DNA of 64,000 nucleotides from Sediminibacterium sp. C3 (GCF_000508085.1 NZ_KI669560.1:588219-652218), one strand, 5' to 3'; counted from the first letter of the stretch, positions 8,919 to 18,212 are shown. The notes: generated by a model not told the origin, from the sequence alone. Program-made: numbers and translations.

Positions 8919-9928
8919 TTGAATATTCACATTGCAAAAGAGAAATTAGCAGAAAACGGATTTTTAGATTTGGAAATTGATCCTGAATTGGATCTCTTTG
9001 CAGAGATAGAAAAATTAAAAAAGAAAAAAATGCCGTTTTACTCGCCCACTATTACCAGGATACCGATATACAGGATGTGGCAGATTATATTGGCGATAGT
9101 CTGGGTTTGGCCCAGCAGGCAAAACAAACTACTGCTGATGTGATTGTTTTTGCCGGAGTTCATTTCATGGCAGAGACCGCAAAGATTTTAAATCCTACCA
9201 AAAAGGTACTTTTACCTGATTTAAAAGCTGGTTGTTCTTTAGCAGATAGCGCTCCCGCAACTATTTTCAAGGCTTTCAAAGAAAAATATCCCGATCATCT
9301 GGTTGTTTCCTATATCAATTGTACGGCAGAAATAAAAGCCTTGAGTGATATTATTTGTACCAGTGGAAATGCCGAGAAAATAATTGAAAGTATTCCTGCA
9401 GATCAACCAATCATATTTGCACCTGATAAAAATTTAGGTGCATACCTGAATAAGAAGACAGGCCGCAATATGGTGCTATGGAATGGCGCATGTGTTGTAC
9501 ATGAAATTTTTAGTCTGGAGAAAATTGTAAAATTAAAAATAAGACACCCCGAAGCAAAACTGATTGCTCATCCTGAATGTGAAGAAGCTATTTTAAATAT
9601 AGCTGATTATATAGGTAGTACCACTCAATTATTAAAGTATACACAAAGCGATTCTAATAACGCATATATTGTAGCTACAGAAACAGGTATCCTGCACCAA
9701 ATGCAAATAAATAATCCTGCTAAAACATTTATTCCTGCTCCACCTAATAATAACTGCGCCTGTAATGATTGTCCATACATGAAATTAAATACCCTGGAAA
9801 AAATTTATCTGTGTATGAAATATGAATTACCTGAAATTCATATGGATGAATCATTGAGACTACAGGCATTAAAACCTATGGAACGCATGATGGATATCAG
9901 CAGAGCTGCCGGACTAATTGGTGGTTAA
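8919..9928 (+). CDS. nadA: Quinolinate synthase, reading frame changes at a slippery A-tract
   Basis: NadA condenses iminoaspartate and dihydroxyacetone phosphate to quinolinate for NAD synthesis, using a [4Fe-4S] cluster. The coding region is split. Frame one runs from a TTG at 8919 ([20 protein letters not shown]) to the A-tract at 9017-9030; the next frame continues with [19 protein letters not shown] to the stop at 9926. A -1 shift at A AAA AAG (9017-9023) restores the family sequence [16 protein letters not shown] exactly. The three cluster cysteines are present ([22 protein letters not shown]). The start is uncertain, since TTG is the only common start codon before the next upstream stop. 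The break may be programmed, a real mutation or a missing A in the assembly. Confidence 0.85.
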
Positions 9929-10004
9929 GCTGTATTTAACATATTATTCTATTTTTAAATTAAAAGAAAACAAATAATTCATATCAAAGCAGCAAATGCC
10001 AGAT

Positions 10005-10255
10005 ATGAAAAGAGCCTACTCATGGATATTGACCCTATTATTGTTTTCAGTATCCTGTTATAAGTCAGAAGAAACAATGGCCTTGATATCAATACCAATG
10101 CGGATAATGGTGCAGGATTGGGTGCATTTAAAACTCATACGCTTAGAAATATAGCATTAACAGCAGCTGAAAAAACAGCATTGGTGGCTTTTATGCGCAC
10201 TTTAACCTATGCCAGCATTGCTACAAATACAAAATGGTCTAATCCATTTAAGTAA
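10005..10255 (+). pseudogene. Remnant of a cytochrome c peroxidase / MauG-like lipoprotein gene
   Basis: This small stretch carries both ends of a di-heme peroxidase gene with the middle gone. The ATG at 10005 starts a lipoprotein signal (MKRAYSWILTLLLFSVSC) and that frame closes at a TAG near 10153. From about 10079 another frame encodes a typical peroxidase C-terminus: NGLDINTNAD, GLGAFKTHTLRNIALTA, EKTALVAFMRTLT and a last SNPFK before TAA. In intact proteins about 50-60 residues, including PYMHDGRF, lie between LRNIALTA and LTAxEK; here they have collapsed at the shared LTA. No CxxCH heme site remains. It cannot encode a working enzyme. Confidence 0.75.
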
Positions 10256-10302
10256 AATTTTTAATATCAATCGGCTGTTTACCCAATCAAAGAAATATTC
10301 CA

Positions 10303-10331
10303 TTGATTGCAGTACAAATTTTTTAGCTTTA
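10303..10331 (+). promoter_or_regulatory. Possible promoter of the M19 dipeptidase gene
   Basis: TTG (10303-10305), an 18-base spacer and TAGCTTTA (10324-10331, 7 of 8 to TAnnTTTG) precede the ATG at 10346 by 14 bases. Confidence 0.4.
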
Positions 10332-10345
10332 GCCAAAGCCATAAA

Positions 10346-11560
10346 ATGAAGTACCTGATTTTTGCACTCTGTTGTTTTGCTTCTGTTGCAAAAGCACAAA
10401 ATAATACCGACAGCAAACGGTATAAAAAAGTACATCAGCGCGCAATAATGGCCGATTCTCACAATGATTTATTAACCGCTTCTATTGAAAAGAATTTACG
10501 GATAGATCAGGACCTGCGCGGTAAAACCCATTCCGACTTACAAAGATTTAAAGAAGCGGGTGTGGACGTTCAGATTTTTAGTGTATGGTGTGATGGCGAT
10601 AAAAAACAACCCTATGCCTGGGCCAACAGAGAAATAGATACTTTATATGCAGTTGCTGCCCGCAATCCCGAAAAAATTCAAATTGTTCAGGACTTCGCTG
10701 ACATTAAAAAAGCAGTAAAGAAAAATAAACTGGCTGCTTTATTTGGTGTAGAGGGCGGACATATGATTGAAGGGGATTTAAATAAACTGGAAGCTTTATA
10801 CAATAGAGGTGTCCGTTATATGACCTTAACCTGGAACAATTCTACAGAATGGGCTAGCTCTGCAATGGATGAATCTTCATTAGCAAATCTGAACAAAGAC
10901 AATGCAAATGCCCTAGGGCAGAAGCGTGAAAAAGGTCTCAATGCTTTTGGCAAGGAAGTAATTAAAAAAATGAACGATCTGGGTATGATGGTTGACCTGA
11001 GTCATGTAGGAGAAAAAACATTCTGGGATGCCATTCAAACAACCACCAAGCCGGTACTGGTTTCGCATAGCAATGCCTATACACTGTGCCCCGTCTTTAG
11101 AAATTTAAAAGATGATCAGATTGATGCGGTTGGAAAAAACGGTGGTGTTATTCAATTGAATTTTTATTCTGCCTTTATCGACAGTTCCTTTAAAAAAAGA
11201 GAGAAAGCATTTCTTCTGAACAAACAAGCAAAAATTGATTCCCTTGTTGCAACAGGCATGCAGAAAGAATATGCACAGTCGATGATTGTAGACATGTATA
11301 AGGAAGAATCCATTGCCATACAACCTCCAATGGAAATGTTATTGGCACACTTGGACTATATAGTTAACAGAATAGGAGTGGACCATGTAGGCATGGGATC
11401 TGATTTTGACGGCATCAGTGCCAGCCCTAAAGAGTTGACCGATGTAACCAACTATCCTTTAATTACAAAAGCCTTACTGCAAAGAGGCTATTCAAAAAAA
11501 GACGTTTACAAAATAATGGGCGGAAACTTATTGAGAGTAATGAAAGCCCAGCACAATTAA
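10346..11560 (+). CDS. Exported membrane dipeptidase (peptidase family M19)
   Basis: A 404-residue zinc dipeptidase of the renal dipeptidase family. I chose the ATG at 10346 rather than the TTG at 10307 because it opens a clean signal peptide (MKYLIFALCCFASVAKAQ). Metal and active-site motifs are present: the HxD pair in ADSHNDLLT, the Glu in GVEGGHM, DLSHVGEKTFWD, SHSNA and GMGSDFDG. Family enzymes cleave dipeptides, including Cys-Gly and some with D-residues. The gene is 22 bases upstream of a gamma-glutamyltransferase gene; the two activities in series would break down glutathione-like gamma-glutamyl peptides in the periplasm. That pathway role is inference. Confidence 0.92.
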   Translation: MKYLIFALCCFASVAKAQNNTDSKRYKKVHQRAIMADSHNDLLTASIEKNLRIDQDLRGKTHSDLQRFKEAGVDVQIFSVWCDGDKKQPYAWANREIDTLYAVAARNPEKIQIVQDFADIKKAVKKNKLAALFGVEGGHMIEGDLNKLEALYNRGVRYMTLTWNNSTEWASSAMDESSLANLNKDNANALGQKREKGLNAFGKEVIKKMNDLGMMVDLSHVGEKTFWDAIQTTTKPVLVSHSNAYTLCPVFRNLKDDQIDAVGKNGGVIQLNFYSAFIDSSFKKREKAFLLNKQAKIDSLVATGMQKEYAQSMIVDMYKEESIAIQPPMEMLLAHLDYIVNRIGVDHVGMGSDFDGISASPKELTDVTNYPLITKALLQRGYSKKDVYKIMGGNLLRVMKAQHN

Positions 11561-11582
11561 TAATTATCCAAACAACTGTTTT

Positions 11583-13475
11583 ATGAGGAAAATTTTTCTG
11601 AGTGTCAGTTTGCTTTTTGCGGGAACAATGTTGATGGCACAGGCAACACAAAAACCCCCGCTTCACGGAAAAAACTGGATGGCCATAACTGGAAAACCAC
11701 TGGCGGCAACTGCAGGATCCATTGTATTTCAACAAGGGGGTAATGCGGTAGACGCAGCCTGTGCTATGTTGGCGGCAACCTGTACGATGTGGGACGTATT
11801 GAGCTGGGGAGGTGAAACACAGGCCATCATCTACAATCCAAAAACAGGAAAAGTAATTGGCATTAATGCTTTGGGTGTGGCGCCCACCGGAGCAACCCCG
11901 GAATTTTTTAAGTCAAAGGGATATCAGTTCCCTCCTGAATATGGTCCGCTGGCAGCAGTAACGCCCGGTACTGTAGGAGGACTCATTCATATGTTGTCTG
12001 AATATGGCACGATGAGTTTGAAACAGGTATTGGCTCCTGCCATGCAACTGGCTGCCGGATATCCGATTGATGCGCAGACCGCCAATAGCATCGAAAGAGG
12101 AAAAGACCGCATTAAACAATGGCCGTATAGCAAAAAAGTATTGTTGCCTCATCTGGGCGAAAAAAGAGAAGCCCCGGAAGCTGGTGAAATTTTTGTGCAG
12201 CAGGATCTGTTGAATACCCTCACAAAACTAGTTGAAGCAGAACAAACGGCATTGAAAAATAAAAAAACCAGAAAGCAGGCTTTGCAAGCGGCATATGATC
12301 GTTTTTATAAAGGAGATATTGCTGATGAGTTTGTAAGAGGTGCTCAGGAACAAGGCGGATTAATTACTAAACAAGACTTGGCGAATTGGAAAGTGAAAGA
12401 AGAAACACCTGCAATGGTCAATTACAAAGGCATTGATGTGTACAAATTAACCCAGTGGACACAGGGTCCCTCTATGTTGCAGGCCCTGAATATTCTGGAA
12501 AATTTCGACCTGAAAAAAATGGGTTACAATTCTCCTCAATACATAAACACTGTTTATCAGTCGATGAGTCTGGCTTTTGCAGACCGTGATTTTTATTACG
12601 GCGACCCTACTTTTGCCCCTACCCCTCAGCCCATGAGCGGCTTATTAAGTAAAGACTATGCAAAACAAAGGGCAGCTTTAATCAACCCGGAAAAAAACAA
12701 TGCCCTGGTTGCCCCGGGTGACCCCTATCCTTTTGAAGGAAGAACCAATCCCTATAAGGAACAAATAAAACAATGGAATTTTACCATTGACAGCACCGGC
12801 AAAAGAAATTTTGTACCTGCACATGATAGTTCCGTTACAGCCAAAGCTGAAGTGGAGGAATATATGGATCGCTTATGGAGAGGTACTACTTCGGTGGAAG
12901 CGGCAGACAAAGATGGTTGGGTAGTTTCTATTACCCCTAGCGGGGGATGGTTACCGGCTACCATTGCGGGAAATACCGGTATTGGTATGAGCCAGCGTAT
13001 GCAGAGTTTTGTGCTCGACGAAACCATTAATCCTTTTAATGTGGTTGCTCCCGGAAAAAGACCCCGTGTAACCTTAACTCCTTCTATGGCATTAAAAGAC
13101 GGTAAACCCTATTTGTCTTTTGCCGTACAGGGAGGTGATACCCAGGATCAGAATCTCCTGCAGTTTTTCCTGAATATGGTTGAATTCAACATGACCGTAC
13201 AACAGGCATCGGAAGCAGAAAATATCAATACCAATCAACTCTGGTTATCTCTGGGGGGTACTAAAATTAAAGACCGAATGCCCAGAGCCGGAGACCTGCT
13301 GCTTTCTGCCAGAACTCCCGAACCAACCAGGGAAGCATTGAAAAAAATGGGCTACAAGCTGAGTTTTGGACAAAGAACCAGTGGCCCCATCAATGCTATT
13401 TTCATTGACCGCAAGCACAAAAGTTTATGGGGTGGATCCTCTAATAATGGGGAAGATTATGGAATTGGCTGGTAG
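11583..13475 (+). CDS. Gamma-glutamyltransferase family protein, exported
   Basis: A 630-residue Ntn-hydrolase with a signal peptide (MRKIFLSVSLLFAGTMLMAQ). The large-subunit part has the family start (GGNAVDAACAMLAAT and GVAPTGATPEFF). The self-cleavage and catalytic Thr is expected in RGTTSVEAADKDG, where classical enzymes read TTHxSVVD; the missing His suggests a family branch with different specificity. The small-subunit part contains PRVTLTPSMALKDG and the QGGDTQDQN stretch in place of the usual GSPGG. It follows the M19 dipeptidase gene closely and is probably co-transcribed. Hydrolysis or transfer of gamma-glutamyl groups is the family activity; acylase-type substrates are an alternative. 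Confidence 0.88.
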   Translation: MRKIFLSVSLLFAGTMLMAQATQKPPLHGKNWMAITGKPLAATAGSIVFQQGGNAVDAACAMLAATCTMWDVLSWGGETQAIIYNPKTGKVIGINALGVAPTGATPEFFKSKGYQFPPEYGPLAAVTPGTVGGLIHMLSEYGTMSLKQVLAPAMQLAAGYPIDAQTANSIERGKDRIKQWPYSKKVLLPHLGEKREAPEAGEIFVQQDLLNTLTKLVEAEQTALKNKKTRKQALQAAYDRFYKGDIADEFVRGAQEQGGLITKQDLANWKVKEETPAMVNYKGIDVYKLTQWTQGPSMLQALNILENFDLKKMGYNSPQYINTVYQSMSLAFADRDFYYGDPTFAPTPQPMSGLLSKDYAKQRAALINPEKNNALVAPGDPYPFEGRTNPYKEQIKQWNFTIDSTGKRNFVPAHDSSVTAKAEVEEYMDRLWRGTTSVEAADKDGWVVSITPSGGWLPATIAGNTGIGMSQRMQSFVLDETINPFNVVAPGKRPRVTLTPSMALKDGKPYLSFAVQGGDTQDQNLLQFFLNMVEFNMTVQQASEAENINTNQLWLSLGGTKIKDRMPRAGDLLLSARTPEPTREALKKMGYKLSFGQRTSGPINAIFIDRKHKSLWGGSSNNGEDYGIGW

Positions 13476-13503
13476 GGGTTAAAAAATTCAAAAGACCTGA
13501 ATA

Positions 13504-13534
13504 AATACGCTGCCCAAATACAGGGTGGCGTATT
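13504..13534 (+). terminator. Weak hairpin after the gamma-glutamyltransferase gene
   Basis: AATACGC and GCGTATT pair at the outside and CCC/GGG inside, with a two-base mismatch between them. The following sequence (ATATTT) is only moderately T-rich, so termination is plausible but not certain. Confidence 0.4.
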
Positions 13535-13659
13535 ATATTTGGTACCTGAACGGGAAAACTAAACCGATTAGCAAAAAAATACTAAAAAAATTAGTTTAAA
13601 TCAATAGGATTGAGTAGTTTTACTTTCTCATCCATTAAAGACACGATAAAACAAATATT

Positions 13660-14682
13660 ATGAGCAATGCAGAAAAATTAAAAGCCCTCAAGCTTACCAT
13701 CGACAAGATTGACAAAGATTTTGGAAAAGGTAGCGTAATGATGATGAATGAAAAAAGCGCTGCTCCTATGGAAGTAGTTTCAACAGGATCGCTGGGACTG
13801 GATGCTGCATTGGGTGTGGGCGGATTACCAAAAGGTAGAATTGTAGAAATATACGGACCGGAATCTTCTGGTAAAACCACGGTTGCCATTCATGTGATTG
13901 CCGAAGCTCAAAAGAAAGGAGGCATGTGTGCCATCATTGATGCGGAACATGCATTTGATAGTGCTTATGCACAAAAATTAGGAGTTGATGTAGACAATCT
14001 CTTGATTTCACAACCCGATTATGGGGAACAGGCCCTTGAAATTGCCGACCGTTTAATTCTTTCCGGTGCATTGGATGTGGTAGTGATTGACTCTGTTGCT
14101 GCATTGGTTCCTAAAGGAGAACTGGAAGGCGAAATGGGAGACAGCAAAATGGGATTGCAGGCAAGACTGATGAGTCAGGCTTTAAGAAAATTAACAGCCA
14201 CCATTAATAAGACCAATACCATTTGTATTTTCATTAACCAGCTTCGTGAAAAAATTGGTGTAATGTTCGGTAATCCCGAAACAACAACTGGTGGTAACGC
14301 TTTGAAATTCTATGCTTCCGTTCGTTTGGACATTAGAAGAATGACTCAGATTAAAGATGGGGATGCGGCTGTTGGTAACCGCGTTAAGGTAAAAGTAGTA
14401 AAGAATAAAGTTGCTCCTCCTTTTCGCGCAGCAGAATTTGATCTGGTATTCGGAGAAGGAATCAGCAAAGTGGGTGAAATCATTGATATGGGTGTTGAAA
14501 TGGGCATCGTACAGAAAAGCGGTTCCTGGTTTAGTTACGAAAGCAACAAGCTAGGTCAGGGAAGAGAAGCCGTGAAAGCTTTATTGCTCGATAATCCGGA
14601 ATTATCCAATGAAATTGAAGCAAAAATTAGAGCCAAATTAATTACAGTTACAGAAGCACCTGCTCAGGCTGCTGAAGAATAA
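13660..14682 (+). CDS. recA: Recombinase RecA
   Basis: A 340-residue protein of normal length for the recombinase that forms nucleoprotein filaments in homologous recombination and triggers the SOS response. Visible features are Walker A (GPESSGKTT), Walker B ([14 protein letters not shown]), the loop 1 stretch [20 protein letters not shown], the loop 2 region around [18 protein letters not shown], and the conserved [14 protein letters not shown]. The last residues ([10 protein letters not shown]) form the usual acidic tail. I found no clear SOS box in the 184-bp upstream gap by eye. recX is not next to it; it lies at 37134. Confidence 0.98.
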   Translation: MSNAEKLKALKLTIDKIDKDFGKGSVMMMNEKSAAPMEVVSTGSLGLDAALGVGGLPKGRIVEIYGPESSGKTTVAIHVIAEAQKKGGMCAIIDAEHAFDSAYAQKLGVDVDNLLISQPDYGEQALEIADRLILSGALDVVVIDSVAALVPKGELEGEMGDSKMGLQARLMSQALRKLTATINKTNTICIFINQLREKIGVMFGNPETTTGGNALKFYASVRLDIRRMTQIKDGDAAVGNRVKVKVVKNKVAPPFRAAEFDLVFGEGISKVGEIIDMGVEMGIVQKSGSWFSYESNKLGQGREAVKALLLDNPELSNEIEAKIRAKLITVTEAPAQAAEE

Positions 14683-14709
14683 TGACGTTTTTTGATGGGT
14701 TAGTAAATG

Positions 14710-14738
14710 GCCCTGGCTAGCAATAGCCGGGGCTTTTG
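14710..14738 (+). terminator. Rho-independent terminator of recA
   Basis: GCCCTGGCTA pairs with TAGCCGGGGC (one G-T wobble) around a GCAA tetraloop, followed by TTTTGT. It lies 28 bases after the recA stop. Confidence 0.85.
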
Positions 14739-14833
14739 TATTAAATAATGTTTATTGAATAATAATTCACCCTATTTGCTCGTTTAACAAACACTTAGTG
14801 GCCATTTTTGGCACTGTTTAACTATTCGTGCAT

Positions 14834-16165
14834 ATGAACGCAAAGGTACCCGGACAATTGATCCTTCGCGGCCGCATCATGCAATCCCTATTCTTACTGG
14901 GTTTGCTATTCGGCGGGTTTGCCTATGCACAAAAGGGAATCGGTTTTGATATCCGCCCATTTAAAAAAGAAGCCATTTTCAGAGACGATGATAAAATTGG
15001 CTACAATCTTCGATTTAGAAACAATACCAAAGAAAAAATCAGGGGCACCATCAAAGCCAAAGTAATGAATTATAAGGGCGAAGAAGTGTTCAATCAGGAA
15101 ATGGGTTTTACCATGGATGCCCGAAAGGGATATATGAAAGACCTGTATCTCGAAAACGATCGAACCAAACCGGGCTTCTATCAGCTCCAGTTAATGGTTT
15201 CAGCCAATAACTATGTAGACACTTTATTATTTGGTTATGGTGTGGATCCTGAAAAAATATATGCCAACGTAAACCGGCCTGCAGATTTTGATCAGTTCTG
15301 GGACGATGCCAGAAGAGAGCTGGTGAATATTGATCCGAAGTTTAGGGTTACCCGAAGAGGAGATCAGAGCACTCGTGACGTTGATGTATTTCTGGTTGAA
15401 TTTCAATCGCTGGAATTCCAAACCATACGAGGGTGGTTGTCTGTACCCAAGCGAAAAGGAAAATTTTCTGTGATTTACGAGCTGCCCGGATATCTGCAGG
15501 ATTTACGTCCTGATTCACTTAGAACCGATATGGCCGTATTCAGATTAAATGTTCGTGGACACGGAAATAGTAAGGACAATACAAACGCCGATTACAATAC
15601 ATTTAATATCATAAATCTAAACGACCGCAATAAATATATCTATCGCGCAGTTTATATGGATGCACTTCGAGGCTTAGATTTTATATACCGTCACGAGTAC
15701 CTAAAATTTGACCTTAAAAAAGTGATAGTAAAAGGAGAAGGACAAGGCGCAGTGTTGGCAACGGTTGTAGCCTCTTTAGACAACCGTCCTCAGGGATGTA
15801 TCATTGAAAGGCCTGTGTACACAGATATGAGAACCCTGTTCTTTATGGCTGGTTCGCAAAAAGTGACGCCCTGGCCAGTAGCCAACTTTCAGACCTATTT
15901 AAAAAATCCAAGAAACCGGTTAAACCAGGAAGGGCTGTTTCGTATATGGGATTTTTTTGACCCCGTCAATTTTGCTCCCAATATCAGATGCAGGGTACTC
16001 TTTGGCCACAATCAAAAGAATACGCTTTGTCCGCCCCAGGCGGCCATTGCCTTATATAACCAGATCCGGATTGATAACAGAAATATATACATGAGTTTGG
16101 ACGAAAACGGAATGGATGAAGTGTATTATCGTTATGAAAGTTTCTGGATGAAGAAAATTCTCTGA
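14834..16165 (+). CDS. Secreted AXE1-like alpha/beta hydrolase with lost catalytic triad
   Basis: A 443-residue exported protein. The start could be the ATG at 14834 or the ATG at 14879, which opens directly at the signal peptide (MQSLFLLGLLFGGFAYAQ). An Ig-like beta domain (about residues 35-130) is followed by an acetylxylan-esterase (AXE1) domain starting at NRPADFDQFWDDARRE. It is clearly homologous to the protein at 18209. The nucleophile elbow reads GEGQGA instead of GGSQGA (Glu302 for Ser), the Asp loop is GHNQKNTLCPP instead of GLQDDFISP, and the His motif DLGHE is replaced by DENGMDE. It is thus predicted to be a pseudoenzyme, perhaps a binding or regulatory partner. A barrel gene follows 14 bases later. 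Confidence 0.82.
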   Translation: MNAKVPGQLILRGRIMQSLFLLGLLFGGFAYAQKGIGFDIRPFKKEAIFRDDDKIGYNLRFRNNTKEKIRGTIKAKVMNYKGEEVFNQEMGFTMDARKGYMKDLYLENDRTKPGFYQLQLMVSANNYVDTLLFGYGVDPEKIYANVNRPADFDQFWDDARRELVNIDPKFRVTRRGDQSTRDVDVFLVEFQSLEFQTIRGWLSVPKRKGKFSVIYELPGYLQDLRPDSLRTDMAVFRLNVRGHGNSKDNTNADYNTFNIINLNDRNKYIYRAVYMDALRGLDFIYRHEYLKFDLKKVIVKGEGQGAVLATVVASLDNRPQGCIIERPVYTDMRTLFFMAGSQKVTPWPVANFQTYLKNPRNRLNQEGLFRIWDFFDPVNFAPNIRCRVLFGHNQKNTLCPPQAAIALYNQIRIDNRNIYMSLDENGMDEVYYRYESFWMKKIL

Positions 16166-16179
16166 GTTTCAAAAATGTA

Positions 16180-17007
16180 ATGATGAAAAAAATTGTAGCA
16201 CTTATTGTAGTTGTTTTGTTGGTTAATGCAGCAAAAGCAGGTTTCCCTATTGGAAGGGGTAAATACCTGATAGTTCCCTCCTACAACTTATATATGGCAA
16301 AAGGATATTGGGATGCAAACGGAAATTATTTTGCTTATTCCAATAATGGAAGATTCGCATCGCATTATTTTGGTTTGTACGGCGGTATTGGCATTGGTGA
16401 AAAACTCGATTTTGTCGGGAACATCTCTTACGTGATGCAGCGAAAACTTGAAACCGGATCAAGTCAAACCAATTCGAGCCTCGGCGATGCCAGTTTTGGC
16501 CTATCCTATTTGCTGAACACATTTGATTACTCCAAATTTTTAACGGTTACCGGCTCTTTGATTGTTCCGTTGTATACCAATGATGTAAATAAAACCCCTT
16601 TTACTGGTTTTCAGCAAGTGGGTGGTGAAATAAAATTCACTTATTCAGGTTCTAATGGAGAACGCTATTCCAATACGTATTTTGATATTAATTTAGGGGT
16701 AAGACAATATTTTAGCCCGGAGGGCCCAACACAGGTATTCGGAGATGCTTTACTGGGTATTCCGCTTGACGAAGACAATAAGCTGACCTTCCAGCTGGCC
16801 GGTACCAAATCTACCAGTACACAAACCCTGTTCAATCCGAACAATTTGTTCTTAAACCGACAGTTTAATTATTTTAGATTAACCGCAGGATATGGTAGAA
16901 GAATCAGCCAAAATCATCAAATTTTCTTCACATTGTTTACAGATGTAAGCGGAAGGAATACGGGTAAGGGTGGCGGAGGTGCTATATCATTGGTGGCAGA
17001 ACTATAA
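16180..17007 (+). CDS. Outer-membrane beta-barrel protein, copy 1
   Basis: A 275-residue protein with a signal peptide (MMKKIVALIVVVLLVNAAKAG) and, from there to the end, alternating hydrophobic strands typical of a small barrel (for example YFGLYGGIGIG, DASFGLSYLL, YFDINLGVRQYF, FRLTAGYGRR). The chain ends in a hydrophobic strand, as usual for BamA clients. It is a paralogue of the equally long protein at 20064: both start the mature chain with a PIG motif (FPIGRGKY and YPIGKRRT) and share WDANGNY/FDANGKL and the FNPN motif. The overall look is like transporter families of the Phenol_MetA_deg kind, but I do not recognise a specific family. It follows the pseudo-esterase gene and precedes the acyltransferase gene. 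Confidence 0.75.
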   Translation: MMKKIVALIVVVLLVNAAKAGFPIGRGKYLIVPSYNLYMAKGYWDANGNYFAYSNNGRFASHYFGLYGGIGIGEKLDFVGNISYVMQRKLETGSSQTNSSLGDASFGLSYLLNTFDYSKFLTVTGSLIVPLYTNDVNKTPFTGFQQVGGEIKFTYSGSNGERYSNTYFDINLGVRQYFSPEGPTQVFGDALLGIPLDEDNKLTFQLAGTKSTSTQTLFNPNNLFLNRQFNYFRLTAGYGRRISQNHQIFFTLFTDVSGRNTGKGGGGAISLVAEL

Positions 17008-17021
17008 AAAATCTATAATTA

Positions 17022-18212
17022 ATGACGGCAAAAACATATATCCCATCCTTAACAGGGGTTAGAGGCCTTGCTTCTATTTTGATATTTTTTCATCATTTTA
17101 ATCAGCAGGATTTTCCACCGTTATTGTTCAGGGTCTTGAATGAATTTCATTTCCCCCTCTCCATGTTCTTTGTTTTGAGTGGATTTTTAATTTGTTTGCG
17201 CTATTATGATACCGTAGAATTATCCGGTAGCTGGATGCGGAAATATTTAAAAAACAGAATTGCAAGGGTATATCCCATCTATCTGATTTTAACAATTGCC
17301 GTTTTTTTATATGCCTGGATAGCCAATGATAACAGTATTTACAACGGAAAGAACAGTCCGGCCACTTTGTTTATCATGAACATAACTTTTCTGCGTGGAT
17401 TTTTTGATGACATGAAATTTACGGGGATTGCACAAGGTTGGTCATTAACCGTAGAAGAGTGTTTTTATTTTTCCGCACCTATTTTCTTTTTGCTAATTAA
17501 AAGAAGCAGAATTTATTTTCTGGTGGCTCCATTAGTAGTTACCGGTCTCGGAGTTTTGTTGGTGCTGATTTTTAGAAATGTAGATTTTTATGGATTCTTT
17601 GGTTCATTTAAGTTTTTATTTATCTCTACTTTTTTAGGAAGAACAGTTGAGTTCTTTTCGGGTATGGTACTTGCCATGATTATTAGAAAGGCAGACGACA
17701 CGGTAAGTAATTTTTCCTTGTTCACCTGGCTGGGTATTATCGGAATTGGCTGCACCAACTTAATAATGATTAATCAGCCAATCAGCGCTGAAGTGCCTTT
17801 TGCGCTATACCAACCAATTGGTATTTTTACCAATAATGTAATACTACCTGTTTTCATTTGTATGTTCTTTTATGGATTAATTAAAGAGAATTCAATCCCT
17901 AAAAAAATATTGGGTAGCAAAATTGGTGAATTGGTTGGCAAAAGTTCTTATATCCTTTATTTAATCCATTTGGGCTTTATCTCGAATCTTACATCCAACT
18001 GGTTACACAATACTGCTGATTCTTTTTATGCCTGGTTAGATAAAAATGAATACTGGTGGTTGTCTGAACACCTTAATTATACCGCACTGGTCTTGTTTTC
18101 TCACCTCTTTATCCTTACAATTATTTCGATTATTTTATATAAGTTTATAGAAGAGCCTATTAATTTATACATCAGAAAGTCGAATTTCTTAGAAAAGAAA
18201 ACCGCAAGATGA
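17022..18212 (+). CDS. Acyltransferase family 3 membrane protein (putative O-acyltransferase)
   Basis: A 396-residue protein with about ten membrane helices. The start TYIPSLTGVRGLASILIFFHHF contains the R and H residues typical of the acyltransferase-3 family (TGxRGxA and the HH pair), followed by SMFFVLSGFLI, RIARVYPIYL and the conserved WSLTVEECFYF. Family members move acetyl or other acyl groups from the cytoplasm to sugars of the envelope (OafA- and OatA-like). It sits between the two esterase/barrel modules and overlaps the next gene by 4 bases (ATGA), so translation is probably coupled. Acylation by this protein and deacylation by the neighbouring esterase on the same glycan is a reasonable but untested idea. 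Confidence 0.9.
   Translation: MTAKTYIPSLTGVRGLASILIFFHHFNQQDFPPLLFRVLNEFHFPLSMFFVLSGFLICLRYYDTVELSGSWMRKYLKNRIARVYPIYLILTIAVFLYAWIANDNSIYNGKNSPATLFIMNITFLRGFFDDMKFTGIAQGWSLTVEECFYFSAPIFFLLIKRSRIYFLVAPLVVTGLGVLLVLIFRNVDFYGFFGSFKFLFISTFLGRTVEFFSGMVLAMIIRKADDTVSNFSLFTWLGIIGIGCTNLIMINQPISAEVPFALYQPIGIFTNNVILPVFICMFFYGLIKENSIPKKILGSKIGELVGKSSYILYLIHLGFISNLTSNWLHNTADSFYAWLDKNEYWWLSEHLNYTALVLFSHLFILTIISIILYKFIEEPINLYIRKSNFLEKKTAR

Noticed and set aside
9024..9115. A hairpin downstream of the nadA slippery site (CTGGG/CCCAG at 9101-9115) as frameshift stimulator
   Set aside because: It lies about 80 bases downstream, whereas stimulators sit within about 10 bases; nothing strong is nearer.
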